Part shown: in pieces, positions 1 to 5,601 of the stretch
Numbering within the stretch: the stretch's first letter is position 1
Layout: the number at the start of each line of letters is the position of its first letter
From: JBFLYE01 sp040756715 [NCBI: bacterium]
GTDB lineage: Bacteria > UBA9089 > UBA9088
DNA: 5,601 nucleotides
Assembly: GCA_040756715.1 (NCBI GenBank)
Contig: JBFLYE010000155.1
Coordinates: 1 to 5,601, forward strand
Reading direction: 5' to 3'
Translations under genes and position numbers: made by a program
The notes under the pieces: generated by a model
Seen by the model: only the letters and a program-made list of their open reading frames with translations
Told to the model about the DNA's origin: nothing
The model's database searches: none

Positions 1-1
1 T

Positions 2-763
2 GGATTATATCCAAAATGGTCCTGGTGCTGGCCGGTTAATCGAAGAATCCTTTATAACAGGGCATCCTGTGATACATCCGGTAATCCCTATGACCCAAAT
101 CGCTTCGTAGTCAAATGGAATGACATTGAGAAAAAGTGGATAGGTGATGTCCCGGATGGAGGTTGGCCACCTTCTGATAAATACCCATTCATTATGAAAA
201 CCGAGGGACATGCCGCTATATTTGGTCCAGGTCTAGCCGATGGTCCATTCCCAGAACATTATGAGCCACAGGAATCCCCGGTTTCAAATATTCTTTCCAA
301 AACCCAGAATGACCCGGCAACCAAGATATGGAATGCTGATCTTGACCTCTGGGGAGATTCTGCTAAATTCCCGATAATTGCAACATCCTTCAGGCTGACC
401 GAGCATTGGCAATCGGGGGCTATGACAAGGAACCTTCCCTGGCTCTGCGAGCTTGTTCCCGATATGTTTGTGGAAATAAGCACAAGCCTAGCTAAACAGA
501 AGGGAATAAAGCATGGCGAAAAGATTAACATTGTTTCTGCAAGGGGAAAGGTCTCTTGCTATGCCTTAGTTACAAACAGAATTAAGCCATTTCAATTAAA
601 CGGAAAGTCATATGAGCAAGTTGCCCTTCCCTGGCACTTTGGCTATTCTGGCCTTGCAACAGGCGATTCAGCAAATAGACTAACCGCAAACATTGGAGAT
701 GCCAATACAATGATTCCCGAGTATAAGGCATTTTTATGCGATGTAATAAAAGCAGGAAAATGA
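2..763 (+). CDS. fdhA: Formate dehydrogenase catalytic (alpha) subunit, C-terminal part; 5' end outside window
   Basis: The reading frame is open from base 2 to the TGA at 761-763, giving 253 visible residues. The ATG at 194 is internal and should not be taken as the start, because clear family sequence precedes it (YPKWSWCWPVNRRILYNRAS near the left edge). The frame continues with YPFIMKTEGHAAIF and a DGPFPEHYEP segment, then the molybdopterin-dinucleotide-binding C-terminal domain from about visible residue 125: TSFRLTEHW (128-136), PWHFGYSG (210-217), GDSANRLT (221-228) and IGDAN (231-235). These match the FdnG/FdoG/Desulfovibrio FdhA family, which oxidises formate to CO2 at a bis-MGD Mo or W centre and is normally exported by Tat to the periplasm. 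The N-terminal [4Fe-4S] site, the Sec/Cys active-site position and any Tat signal lie outside the window. The beta subunit and fdhE follow on the same strand, as expected for an fdh operon. Confidence 0.94.
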   Translation, partial: GLYPKWSWCWPVNRRILYNRASCDTSGNPYDPNRFVVKWNDIEKKWIGDVPDGGWPPSDKYPFIMKTEGHAAIFGPGLADGPFPEHYEPQESPVSNILSKTQNDPATKIWNADLDLWGDSAKFPIIATSFRLTEHWQSGAMTRNLPWLCELVPDMFVEISTSLAKQKGIKHGEKINIVSARGKVSCYALVTNRIKPFQLNGKSYEQVALPWHFGYSGLATGDSANRLTANIGDANTMIPEYKAFLCDVIKAGK

Positions 764-790
764 TGGTTTGATAAAATATGAAATATTTAA

Positions 791-896
791 CCTTATCGGG
801 GGTGACAGGGAGCTGACGAGCGAAACGAACGGAAGCGAGTAAAGCGACCGTCAAGAGGGGCAGAGCCCCCTATAAGGAGTGAACGAAGTGAGCGAC
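791..896. repeat. GC-rich palindromic REP-like element between fdhA and fdhB
   Basis: The block is far richer in G+C than its surroundings and is built from nested inverted repeats. The outer arms CCTTATCGGGGG (791-802) and CCCCCTATAAGG (866-877) pair with one mismatch. Inside them TGACG (814-818) pairs with CGTCA (849-853), and GGGGC-AGA-GCCCC (857-869) forms a tight hairpin. Two purine-rich stretches of the GAGCGAAACGAACGGAAGCGAG kind (818-839 and 878-896) resemble each other. It has no coding frame of useful length. The look is that of a dispersed extragenic palindromic repeat; an RNA role within the operon transcript, such as setting the alpha/beta ratio or transcript stability, is inference. 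Only one copy is visible, so repetitiveness in the genome is unproven. Confidence 0.55.
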
Positions 897-905
897 AAAG
901 GAGGT
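897..905 (+). promoter_or_regulatory. Strong Shine-Dalgarno sequence for fdhB
   Basis: AAAGGAGGT lies seven bases before the ATG at 913 and is a near-perfect anti-16S match, which fixes the fdhB start. It is the best ribosome binding site in the window (fdhE and uvrA have weak ones) and directly abuts the REP-like block. Confidence 0.85.
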
Positions 906-912
906 AAATAAG

Positions 913-1659
913 ATGGCAAAATTAGGCACTTTGATTGACACATCCCGTTGTACGGGTTGTAGGGGATGTCAGGTTGCTTGCAAGCAATGGAATGGCTTGG
1001 AAGCTGAGAAAACCCAGTTTTTTGGCGGCGAGGGCTATCAAAACCCAAAAGACCTGTCAGGAAACACATTGACCTTGGTCTATTTTAAAGAAAGGGCTGA
1101 AGCAAACAGCCTTGCCTGGCTATTCAGAAAGCACCAATGTATGCAATGCACCATTGCATCCTGTGTAAATGTCTGCCCAGTAAAGGCACTTTCTAAGCAT
1201 CCTGATGGCTATACGATAAGGGATAGGGCAAAGTGCATTGGCTGCGGCTTATGTGTTCAAAATTGCCCATTTAAAATTCCCAGGCTGGCTGAGGACAAAA
1301 AGGCAAGTTCTTGCAGGTATTGTATAGATAGGGTTCAAAATGGCTTAACCCCAGCCTGTGCAAAAGCCTGCCCATCTGGTGCAATCCAATTTGGTAAGAG
1401 GGATGAGCTGCTTAAAAAGGCTAAAGATAGGGTTGCTGTGCTTGGTGGCAAGGCAAATCTCTATGGAGAAACCCAGTGTGGTGGATTAGGTGTTTTGTAT
1501 ATCCTTTTGGATGACCCTGATGTCTATGGCCTTCCTAAGCTTCCAAAAACCGCAGAAATACCAACTTGGAACGAATTGGTAGAGCTATTTTCCAAATTTA
1601 GCCTTCTTAGCATAGGAAGTCTTGCCATAAAATCCTTAAAGGAATCCGCAGATCAGTAA
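913..1659 (+). CDS. fdhB: Formate dehydrogenase iron-sulfur (beta) subunit, four [4Fe-4S] clusters
   Basis: The 248-residue protein is the electron-transfer subunit that receives electrons from the alpha subunit. The start is set by the AAAGGAGGT site. Sixteen cysteines form four ferredoxin-type cluster motifs: C13/C16/C19/C23 (CTGCRGCQVAC), C76/C79/C84/C88, C108/C111/C114/C118 (CIGCGLCVQNC) and C134/C137/C149/C153. The N-terminal LIDTSRCTGCRGCQVACKQW and the segment FGGEGYQNPKDLSG are typical of FdnH/FdoH and Desulfovibrio FdhB. The protein is shorter than E. coli FdnH (about 294 residues). Its C-terminus (residues 219-248) has only a moderately hydrophobic stretch broken by lysines, so I see no convincing membrane anchor. 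No cytochrome b gamma subunit follows; fdhE begins 57 bases downstream. This points to a soluble or peripheral alpha-beta enzyme whose acceptor is encoded elsewhere. Polyferredoxin subunits of other molybdopterin oxidoreductases look similar, but the neighbours settle the assignment. Confidence 0.95.
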   Translation: MAKLGTLIDTSRCTGCRGCQVACKQWNGLEAEKTQFFGGEGYQNPKDLSGNTLTLVYFKERAEANSLAWLFRKHQCMQCTIASCVNVCPVKALSKHPDGYTIRDRAKCIGCGLCVQNCPFKIPRLAEDKKASSCRYCIDRVQNGLTPACAKACPSGAIQFGKRDELLKKAKDRVAVLGGKANLYGETQCGGLGVLYILLDDPDVYGLPKLPKTAEIPTWNELVELFSKFSLLSIGSLAIKSLKESADQ

Positions 1660-1716
1660 GGGATGCCCGTTGATTTCCGAAAGCTCTGACCTTGAGGCCG
1701 TGATACACATAAAGAA

Positions 1717-2388
1717 ATGGAGGAATTTATCTCAAAAGATGAGCTTGCCTGCTTTGAAGAACTAGATAGCCTTAAGGCAGAATATAAGAAAAGACTGGAT
1801 TTTCCCCTCCCTTTAAGCCTTCCTATAGAGCTTGAAAAGATAGAGGTAGACAAAGAGGTTTTTAATGAAATGTTTGATAGGATCTTAGGGGTTATAGAAA
1901 AATATTCGCATCAAAAAATAGAGAGGAAAACCTGTAATTTAAAGGAATTAGTAGAAAATGGCAAAAGGGGTGATTTTATTTCAATAAATATTTTAAAACC
2001 TATATTTGAAAGAATTGCCGAAAGCCTTAAGGATAAAATTCCTTCCTATTGGAATAGGGGTTATTGCCCGGTTTTTGGAGGGCTTCCTTTGATGTCAGGG
2101 CTTAGAAAGGAGGATGGAAAAAGGTTTCTTCAATGCATGCTCTGCAAGACAGAATGGGAATTTTTAAGGATAAAATGCCCATATTGCGAGAGCGAAAAAT
2201 ATTTAAAATTCTTTCAAACAAGCGATGAAAGCCCCTTTCGGGTAGATGTTTGTGATCATTGCAAATTTTATATAAAAACCCTTGATCAGAGAAAAATGGA
2301 TATTTTAAACTTGGAAAAAGTGGATATAGAAACAAGGTATCTGGATATCTTGGCGATAAAAGAGGGGTATAAAAAAATTGGTTTTTGA
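1717..2388 (+). CDS. fdhE: Formate dehydrogenase accessory/maturation protein FdhE, with one CxxC changed to CxxF
   Basis: The protein has 223 residues against about 309 in E. coli FdhE; the shortening is in the N-terminal helical part. The C-terminal zinc-ribbon/rubredoxin-like core is clear: YCPVFGGLP (116-124), CMLCKTEWEFLRIKCPYC (140-157) and CDHC (179-182), then the family-like ending LDILAIKEGYKKIGF. FdhE proteins normally carry four CxxC pairs that bind metal. Here the first is C117-P-V-F120, so seven of eight cysteines remain; F120 is codon TTT at 2074-2076, one base from TGT. FdhE is a cytoplasmic factor needed for active respiratory formate dehydrogenases, which fits its place behind fdhAB. 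ATG 1717 is the first start after an in-frame TGA (1693-1695), but it lacks a Shine-Dalgarno sequence at normal spacing (nearest GAGG 1694-1697, 19 bases away), so the exact start is less certain than the identity. Confidence 0.9.
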   Translation: MEEFISKDELACFEELDSLKAEYKKRLDFPLPLSLPIELEKIEVDKEVFNEMFDRILGVIEKYSHQKIERKTCNLKELVENGKRGDFISINILKPIFERIAESLKDKIPSYWNRGYCPVFGGLPLMSGLRKEDGKRFLQCMLCKTEWEFLRIKCPYCESEKYLKFFQTSDESPFRVDVCDHCKFYIKTLDQRKMDILNLEKVDIETRYLDILAIKEGYKKIGF

Positions 2389-2458
2389 AAAAAATCAATA
2401 GCCACTGCTTTGGATTTAGAACCTTCATAGGATTTCCTTAAAACCAGTTTTGTTTCAG

Positions 2459-2464
2459 TATATT
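2459..2464 (+). promoter_or_regulatory. Possible -10 element ahead of uvrA (weak)
   Basis: TATATT lies 17 bases before the uvrA ATG in the 93-base fdhE-uvrA gap. There is no good -35: only TCCTTA-like sequence sits at the right distance. No LexA-type palindrome (CTGT-N8-ACAG or GAAC-N4-GTTC) is evident nearby. AAAGG at 2465-2469 is a weak ribosome site with 12-base spacing. uvrA could equally be read through from the fdh genes, since no clear terminator separates them. Confidence 0.2.
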
Positions 2465-2481
2465 AAAGGCAGATACAGATT

Positions 2482-5235
2482 ATGAAAGAAAAGATTATCA
2501 TCAAAGGTGCTAAAGAGCATAACCTTAAGAATATTGATGTAGAAATACCAAGGGATAAGCTTACAGTAATTACTGGGCTTTCTGGCTCGGGAAAATCATC
2601 TTTGGCATTTGACACATTGTATGCCGAGGGACAAAGAAGGTATGTAGAATCTTTATCTTCCTATGCACGGCAATTTTTAGGTCAAATGGAAAAGCCAGAG
2701 GTTGACTATATTGAAGGGCTTTCACCTGCTATATCCATTGAACAAAAACCAGTGAGCAAAAACCCAAGGTCAACTGTAGGAACAATTACCGAAATTTATG
2801 ATTACTTAAGGCTTCTCTTTGCTAGAATAGGAAAGCCATATTGTTATAAGTGCAAAAAGTCGATAAGGAAACAAAGCCCATCAGAGATTGCTGACCAATT
2901 GGAGGCATTACCTTATGATACCAAAATCACTATCTTTTCTCCCCTTGTCTCTTCCAAGAAGGGTGAGCATAAAGAAATATTAAGACATGCATTGGAGGAG
3001 GGGTTTGTGAGGGCAAGGATAGACGGAAAGATGCACGAGCTTTCAGAAAAAATAAGGCTGGATAAGAATAAAAAGCATAGCATTGAGGTTGTTATCGACC
3101 GGATTGTAATTAAAGAGGGGATAAGAAAGAGGCTTGCTGATTCTATTGAAACGGGAATGGCTCTTTCCAAGGGAAGGCTTATTGTCCTGGCAGGAAAAGA
3201 GGAGCTTGTTTTTTCCTCTGAGCTATCCTGCCCTGATTGCGGGGTTTCTTATGCTGAAATTTCCCCCAGGATTTTTTCCTTTAATTCGCCTTATGGTGCC
3301 TGTCCTATTTGTGAAGGGCTAGGGTTTAGGATGGAGATTGACCCAGAATTGGTGGTTGATAAAAATAAAAGCATCTGGCGGGGTGCAATCAAACCATCCC
3401 TTTCCTTGCGCTATAGACCAGAGGATAAGATTGAGGAACTCGCACAGCAATATGGCTTTAGACCAAACCTTCCTTTTTACCAATTACCCCTTGAGGTTCA
3501 AAACTTCTTTCTCTATGGAAAGGGTTATTATGAGGGTATAATTCAAAACTTAGAAAGAAGATACAGGGAAACAAAGTCAGAATATATCAGGGGTGAGATT
3601 GAGAAATATATGAGCTATATCCCTTGCTCATCTTGCAAAGGAACAAGGCTAAAGGAAGAAAGCCTTTCTATTCTTATTGATCATAAACCTATCTCTGCAA
3701 TTACGGCTATGTCTATTGGCGAATGTTTATCTTTCTTTTCCGCTCTTAAACTAAAGGAATACGAAGGCATTATTGCCCTTGAAATTATTAAAGAAATAAA
3801 GGCAAGACTTACATTTCTGGTTGATGTTGGGCTTTCTTATCTTACTTTGGATAGACCTGCCTCAACCTTATCAGGTGGCGAAGGTGAACGAATAAGGCTT
3901 GCCACCCAGATAGGAAGTGGATTGGTTGGTGTCTTATATATCCTTGATGAGCCATCCATTGGTCTTCACCAAAGAGACAATAAGAAATTGCTTTCAACCT
4001 TAAAGAATTTAAGGGATTTAGGGAATACCATAGTTGTGGTAGAGCATGATGAAGAAACCATAAGGTCGGCTGATTTTGTTATTGACCTAGGAAAAGGGGC
4101 AGGGGAGGAGGGAGGCTCTATTGTTGCTATGGGAAGCCCGCAGGAAATCATAAAAAATAAGCATTCTTTAACCGGTGGCTATTTATCGGGAAGGCTTAAA
4201 ATTAACCTTCCTAAAAAAAGGAAAAAACCCTTAAGGTTTCTTAAGCTAAAGAAAGCATCCCATAATAACCTTAAAAATATAGATGTCTCAATCCCTTTGG
4301 GTGTATTTACCTGCATTACCGGTGTATCGGGAAGTGGAAAGAGCAGCCTAATTGCGGAAACATTACACCCTGCCCTCTCTGGGATACTACACCGTTCTTC
4401 AATAAAACCAGGCCATTATGAGGGTTTAGAAGGAATTGAATTTATTGATAAGGTAATCAATATCGACCAATCACCCATTGGAAGGACACCAAGGTCTAAC
4501 CCGGCAACCTATACTGGGCTATTTACACCGATAAGGGAATTGTTTTCCGAGCTTTCGGAATCTAAGGCAAGGGGATATAAGCCAGGGAGGTTTAGCTTTA
4601 ATCTTAAGGGTGGAAGGTGTGAGGCTTGTGAAGGAGACGGGGTAAAGAAGATTGAGATGTTTTTTCTCCCTGATTTATATATCCCCTGTGAGGTTTGCAA
4701 AGGGAAAAGGTATAACAGAGAGACATTAGAAATAAGATACAAGGGAAAGAATATTGCTAATGTCTTGGATATGACGGTTGATGCTGCTTTGGAATTCTTT
4801 AAAAATATTCCACAAATAAAGCATAAATTAGAGGTTTTATCTGATGTTGGCTTAGGATACATAAAGCTTGGACAGCCAGCAACCACCCTCTCGGGTGGAG
4901 AGGCACAAAGGGTTAAGCTTTCTGAGGAATTATCCAAGAGGCAGACAGGAAATACCCTCTATCTTTTGGATGAACCAACCACTGGTTTGCACTTTGAGGA
5001 TATAAAAAGGCTATTGGATGTTCTGTTTAGATTAAGAGATATGGGAAATACCATTGTGGTTATTGAGCATAATATGGAGGTCATAAAAACAGCCGATTAT
5101 ATTATTGACCTAGGCCCAGAGGGAGGAGATGAGGGTGGCTATGTAGTTGCCTCGGGTATTCCTGAGGAGATAGTATTAAACAAGGATTCACATACTGGAA
5201 GGTTTTTAAAGAAATACCTTAGGCAAACAGGATAA
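2482..5235 (+). CDS. uvrA: UvrABC excision nuclease subunit A (DNA damage-recognition ABC ATPase)
   Basis: The complete 917-residue protein (E. coli UvrA is 940) starts with [20 protein letters not shown], as the family does. ATPase module I has Walker [10 protein letters not shown] (32-40), signature [11 protein letters not shown] (463-473) and Walker [17 protein letters not shown] (from 485). Module II has Walker [10 protein letters not shown] (614-622), signature [11 protein letters not shown] (803-813) and Walker [13 protein letters not shown], with D830/E831. Zinc cysteines are all present: C250/C253/C274/C277 in module I, C713/C716/C736/C739 in module II, and C121/C124 with C382/C385 as the third site seen in Gram-positive-type UvrA. 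UvrA dimerises, loads UvrB at bulky DNA lesions and is cytoplasmic. The first signature reads GGEGE instead of the usual GGEAQ, while the second is canonical. The gene is co-directional with the fdh genes but functionally unrelated; uvrB and uvrC are not in the window. No frameshift or truncation is seen. Confidence 0.99.
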   Translation: MKEKIIIKGAKEHNLKNIDVEIPRDKLTVITGLSGSGKSSLAFDTLYAEGQRRYVESLSSYARQFLGQMEKPEVDYIEGLSPAISIEQKPVSKNPRSTVGTITEIYDYLRLLFARIGKPYCYKCKKSIRKQSPSEIADQLEALPYDTKITIFSPLVSSKKGEHKEILRHALEEGFVRARIDGKMHELSEKIRLDKNKKHSIEVVIDRIVIKEGIRKRLADSIETGMALSKGRLIVLAGKEELVFSSELSCPDCGVSYAEISPRIFSFNSPYGACPICEGLGFRMEIDPELVVDKNKSIWRGAIKPSLSLRYRPEDKIEELAQQYGFRPNLPFYQLPLEVQNFFLYGKGYYEGIIQNLERRYRETKSEYIRGEIEKYMSYIPCSSCKGTRLKEESLSILIDHKPISAITAMSIGECLSFFSALKLKEYEGIIALEIIKEIKARLTFLVDVGLSYLTLDRPASTLSGGEGERIRLATQIGSGLVGVLYILDEPSIGLHQRDNKKLLSTLKNLRDLGNTIVVVEHDEETIRSADFVIDLGKGAGEEGGSIVAMGSPQEIIKNKHSLTGGYLSGRLKINLPKKRKKPLRFLKLKKASHNNLKNIDVSIPLGVFTCITGVSGSGKSSLIAETLHPALSGILHRSSIKPGHYEGLEGIEFIDKVINIDQSPIGRTPRSNPATYTGLFTPIRELFSELSESKARGYKPGRFSFNLKGGRCEACEGDGVKKIEMFFLPDLYIPCEVCKGKRYNRETLEIRYKGKNIANVLDMTVDAALEFFKNIPQIKHKLEVLSDVGLGYIKLGQPATTLSGGEAQRVKLSEELSKRQTGNTLYLLDEPTTGLHFEDIKRLLDVLFRLRDMGNTIVVIEHNMEVIKTADYIIDLGPEGGDEGGYVVASGIPEEIVLNKDSHTGRFLKKYLRQTG

Positions 5236-5251
5236 AGTATGTGCGTTTTAT

Positions 5252-5290
5252 TAGGGTAAACCCTATTATTTTCAACAATTATTGGGTTTT
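5252..5290 (+). terminator. Terminator-like hairpin(s) after uvrA
   Basis: Two mutually exclusive hairpins start 17-23 bases after the uvrA stop. TAGGGT (5252-5257) and ACCCTA (5260-5265) form a compact palindrome followed by TTATTTT. Alternatively AAACCC (5258-5263) pairs with GGGTTT (5284-5289), extended by AT pairs around loop TTCAAC (5271-5276) and running into TTTTCCTT. The second form is the better intrinsic terminator for uvrA, but the stem has T-T mismatches. On the minus strand the hairpin is not followed by a T-run, so it would mainly serve uvrA. Confidence 0.4.
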
Positions 5291-5389
5291 CCTTAGATGC
5301 TTTTCTTTATAGTCCTGCAGTAAAATTATTATACCAAAAAAGATTGCTGCAAGAATACCCGCACCAAACAAAATATAGAGCCCTATCAT
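5279..5389 (-). CDS. Putative 36-residue single-span membrane protein (small ORF)
   Basis: An ATG at 5389-5387 opens 36 codons ending in TAA (5281-5279), convergent with uvrA. Residues 2-24 are almost entirely hydrophobic (IGLYILFGAGILAAIFFG followed by IIILL), an ideal single membrane helix. A charged tail from D26 carries K28, E29, K30, H31, R33 and K34, which predicts N-out/C-in by the positive-inside rule. Small residues G11, A15 and G19 are spaced every four, a helix-packing pattern. A consensus-like promoter (TTGACA-N18-TAGAAT) stands directly upstream, putting the transcript start about five bases before the ATG. There is no Shine-Dalgarno sequence, so translation would be leaderless. 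Size and shape recall small subunits such as CcoQ or CcmD, but I recognise no family. AT-rich DNA readily yields hydrophobic frames, so a chance ORF remains possible. Confidence 0.42.
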   Translation of the reverse strand: MIGLYILFGAGILAAIFFGIIILLQDYKEKHLRKTQ

Positions 5390-5400
5390 TAACAAATAAA

Positions 5401-5430
5401 ATTCTACAAAATTAAAAAAATATTTGTCAA
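5401..5430 (-). promoter_or_regulatory. Sigma70-like promoter reading toward the small ORF
   Basis: On the minus strand TTGACA (5430-5425) is a perfect -35, followed by an 18-base A/T spacer and TAGAAT (5406-5401) as -10, four to five of six matching TATAAT. Expected transcription start is near 5394, next to the ATG at 5389. Confidence 0.5.
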
Positions 5431-5434
5431 GTCA

Positions 5435-5571
5435 TTTTCGCCACTAAATTTGAAAATTGGCTCTAATACTAAATCTAAGGCCCAATTTTTCGGCACTACA
5501 TATTTTGCACTTGACAAAAAATTACCTAATATTCTCTATTTTATAGTATCTTCCATTACTTAGTGCAAAAA
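5435..5571. repeat. Short related repeats (TTTTCGsCACTA type) in the promoter region
   Basis: TTTTCGCCACTA (5435-5446) and TTTTCGGCACTA (5487-5498) are direct repeats with one mismatch, 52 bases apart. A shorter relative TTTTGCACT occurs at 5503-5511, and its inverted copy AGTGCAAAA at 5562-5570 is perfect over nine bases. AAAATTGG (5453-5460) and CCAATTTT (5482-5489) form an eight-base inverted repeat between the two direct copies. Such spacing around two outward-facing promoters would fit operator sites for a regulator, but AT-rich DNA gives chance matches and the role is inference. Confidence 0.35.
5511..5540 (+). promoter_or_regulatory. Candidate rightward sigma70-like promoter
   Basis: TTGACA (5511-5516) is a perfect -35. 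The best -10 at acceptable spacing is TCTATT (5535-5540, spacer 18), matching four of six; TATTTT (5537-5542, spacer 20) is an alternative. It points out of the window's right edge. No start codon with a ribosome site follows before 5601, so any gene it serves lies outside. ACTTGACAAA here (5509-5518) is the exact inverse of TTTGTCAAGT (5424-5433), which holds the minus-strand -35. Confidence 0.33.
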
Positions 5572-5601
5572 TAGTATTTAAGAAATTTTGAATTCTAAAT
5601 T

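Noticed and set aside
791-877. The structured block after fdhA as a molybdenum cofactor riboswitch or SECIS element.
   Set aside because: It lies between operon genes rather than in a 5' leader, lacks features I could tie to the Moco motif, and a bacterial SECIS would sit within the coding region just after the UGA, which is outside this window.
1663-1716. An ATG at 1663 in the fdhE frame begins MPVDFRKL, then meets TGA at 1687 and 1693 before the fdhE start; could it be a selenocysteine-containing N-terminal extension?
   Set aside because: Two TGA codons within three codons, no Sec is known in FdhE, no SECIS-like hairpin is evident, and ATG 1717 already gives a sensible N-terminus.
1640-1768. 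An alternative frame (frame 2) across the fdhB-fdhE gap reads through protein-like sequence (SDLEAVIHIKKWRN), suggesting a frameshifted FdhE N-terminus.
   Set aside because: It ends at a TAG soon after overlapping fdhE, has no start with a ribosome site, and the charged helical FdhE frame from 1717 is more typical. I consider it chance, though reads over this stretch would settle it.
2440-2451. AAAAC-CA-GTTTT as a terminator between fdhE and uvrA.
   Set aside because: A five-pair, mostly A-T stem with a two-base loop is too weak to terminate transcription.
4509-4937. A 142-residue open frame on the minus strand inside uvrA.
   Set aside because: It is antisense to strongly conserved UvrA sequence (the zinc-finger region up to the second signature), shows no recognisable domain, and is best explained as a shadow of codon bias.
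1-5601. CRISPR arrays, tRNA/rRNA genes, insertion sequences, phage attachment sites, toxin-antitoxin or defence genes.
   Set aside because: I looked for regularly spaced repeats, cloverleaf-like segments, transposase frames and terminal inverted repeats, and saw none I could support.

Overview
This window is an AT-rich bacterial chromosome segment. It carries the distal part of a formate dehydrogenase operon, then a complete uvrA gene, then a non-coding AT-rich stretch with a small antisense ORF and promoter-like signals. UvrA makes it bacterial. The formate dehydrogenase of the FdnG/FdnH type, followed by fdhE, suggests an anaerobe or facultative anaerobe. Frequent AGG/AGA arginine codons and low GC would fit several uncultured candidate phyla as well as low-GC deltaproteobacteria-like lineages. 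I cannot place it more precisely from the sequence alone.

Layout: (1) 2-763, C-terminal 253 residues of the catalytic molybdopterin subunit of formate dehydrogenase, open at the left edge. (2) 764-912, an intergenic spacer filled by a GC-rich, palindromic, REP-like element (791-896) that ends directly at a strong Shine-Dalgarno sequence. (3) 913-1659, the iron-sulfur beta subunit with sixteen cysteines for four [4Fe-4S] clusters. (4) 1717-2388, fdhE, the accessory protein for formate dehydrogenase maturation. It is short, and one of its eight family cysteines is replaced by phenylalanine. (5) 2482-5235, a full-length UvrA with two ABC ATPase modules and its zinc-binding cysteines. (6) 5236-5601, low-GC sequence with a terminator-like hairpin, a convergent 36-residue single-span membrane ORF on the minus strand (5279-5389), a good minus-strand promoter in front of that ORF, and a candidate plus-strand promoter facing the right edge. 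A set of short related repeats (TTTTCGsCACTA type) lies between and beside the two promoters.

The three fdh genes form a functional unit. The alpha subunit oxidises formate (or reduces CO2) at a Mo/W bis-pterin centre, the beta subunit carries the electrons away through its four clusters, and FdhE assists maturation. No membrane cytochrome b (gamma) subunit lies between beta and fdhE, and the beta subunit lacks the extended C-terminal anchor of E. coli FdnH. The enzyme therefore looks like the two-subunit type known from Desulfovibrio, and its electron acceptor is not visible here. uvrA (nucleotide excision repair) is co-directional but functionally unrelated.

I found no convincing new defence or mobile system. 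The items most worth a second look are the REP-like element inside the fdh operon, the C-to-F change in FdhE, and the small membrane ORF with its divergent promoter region.
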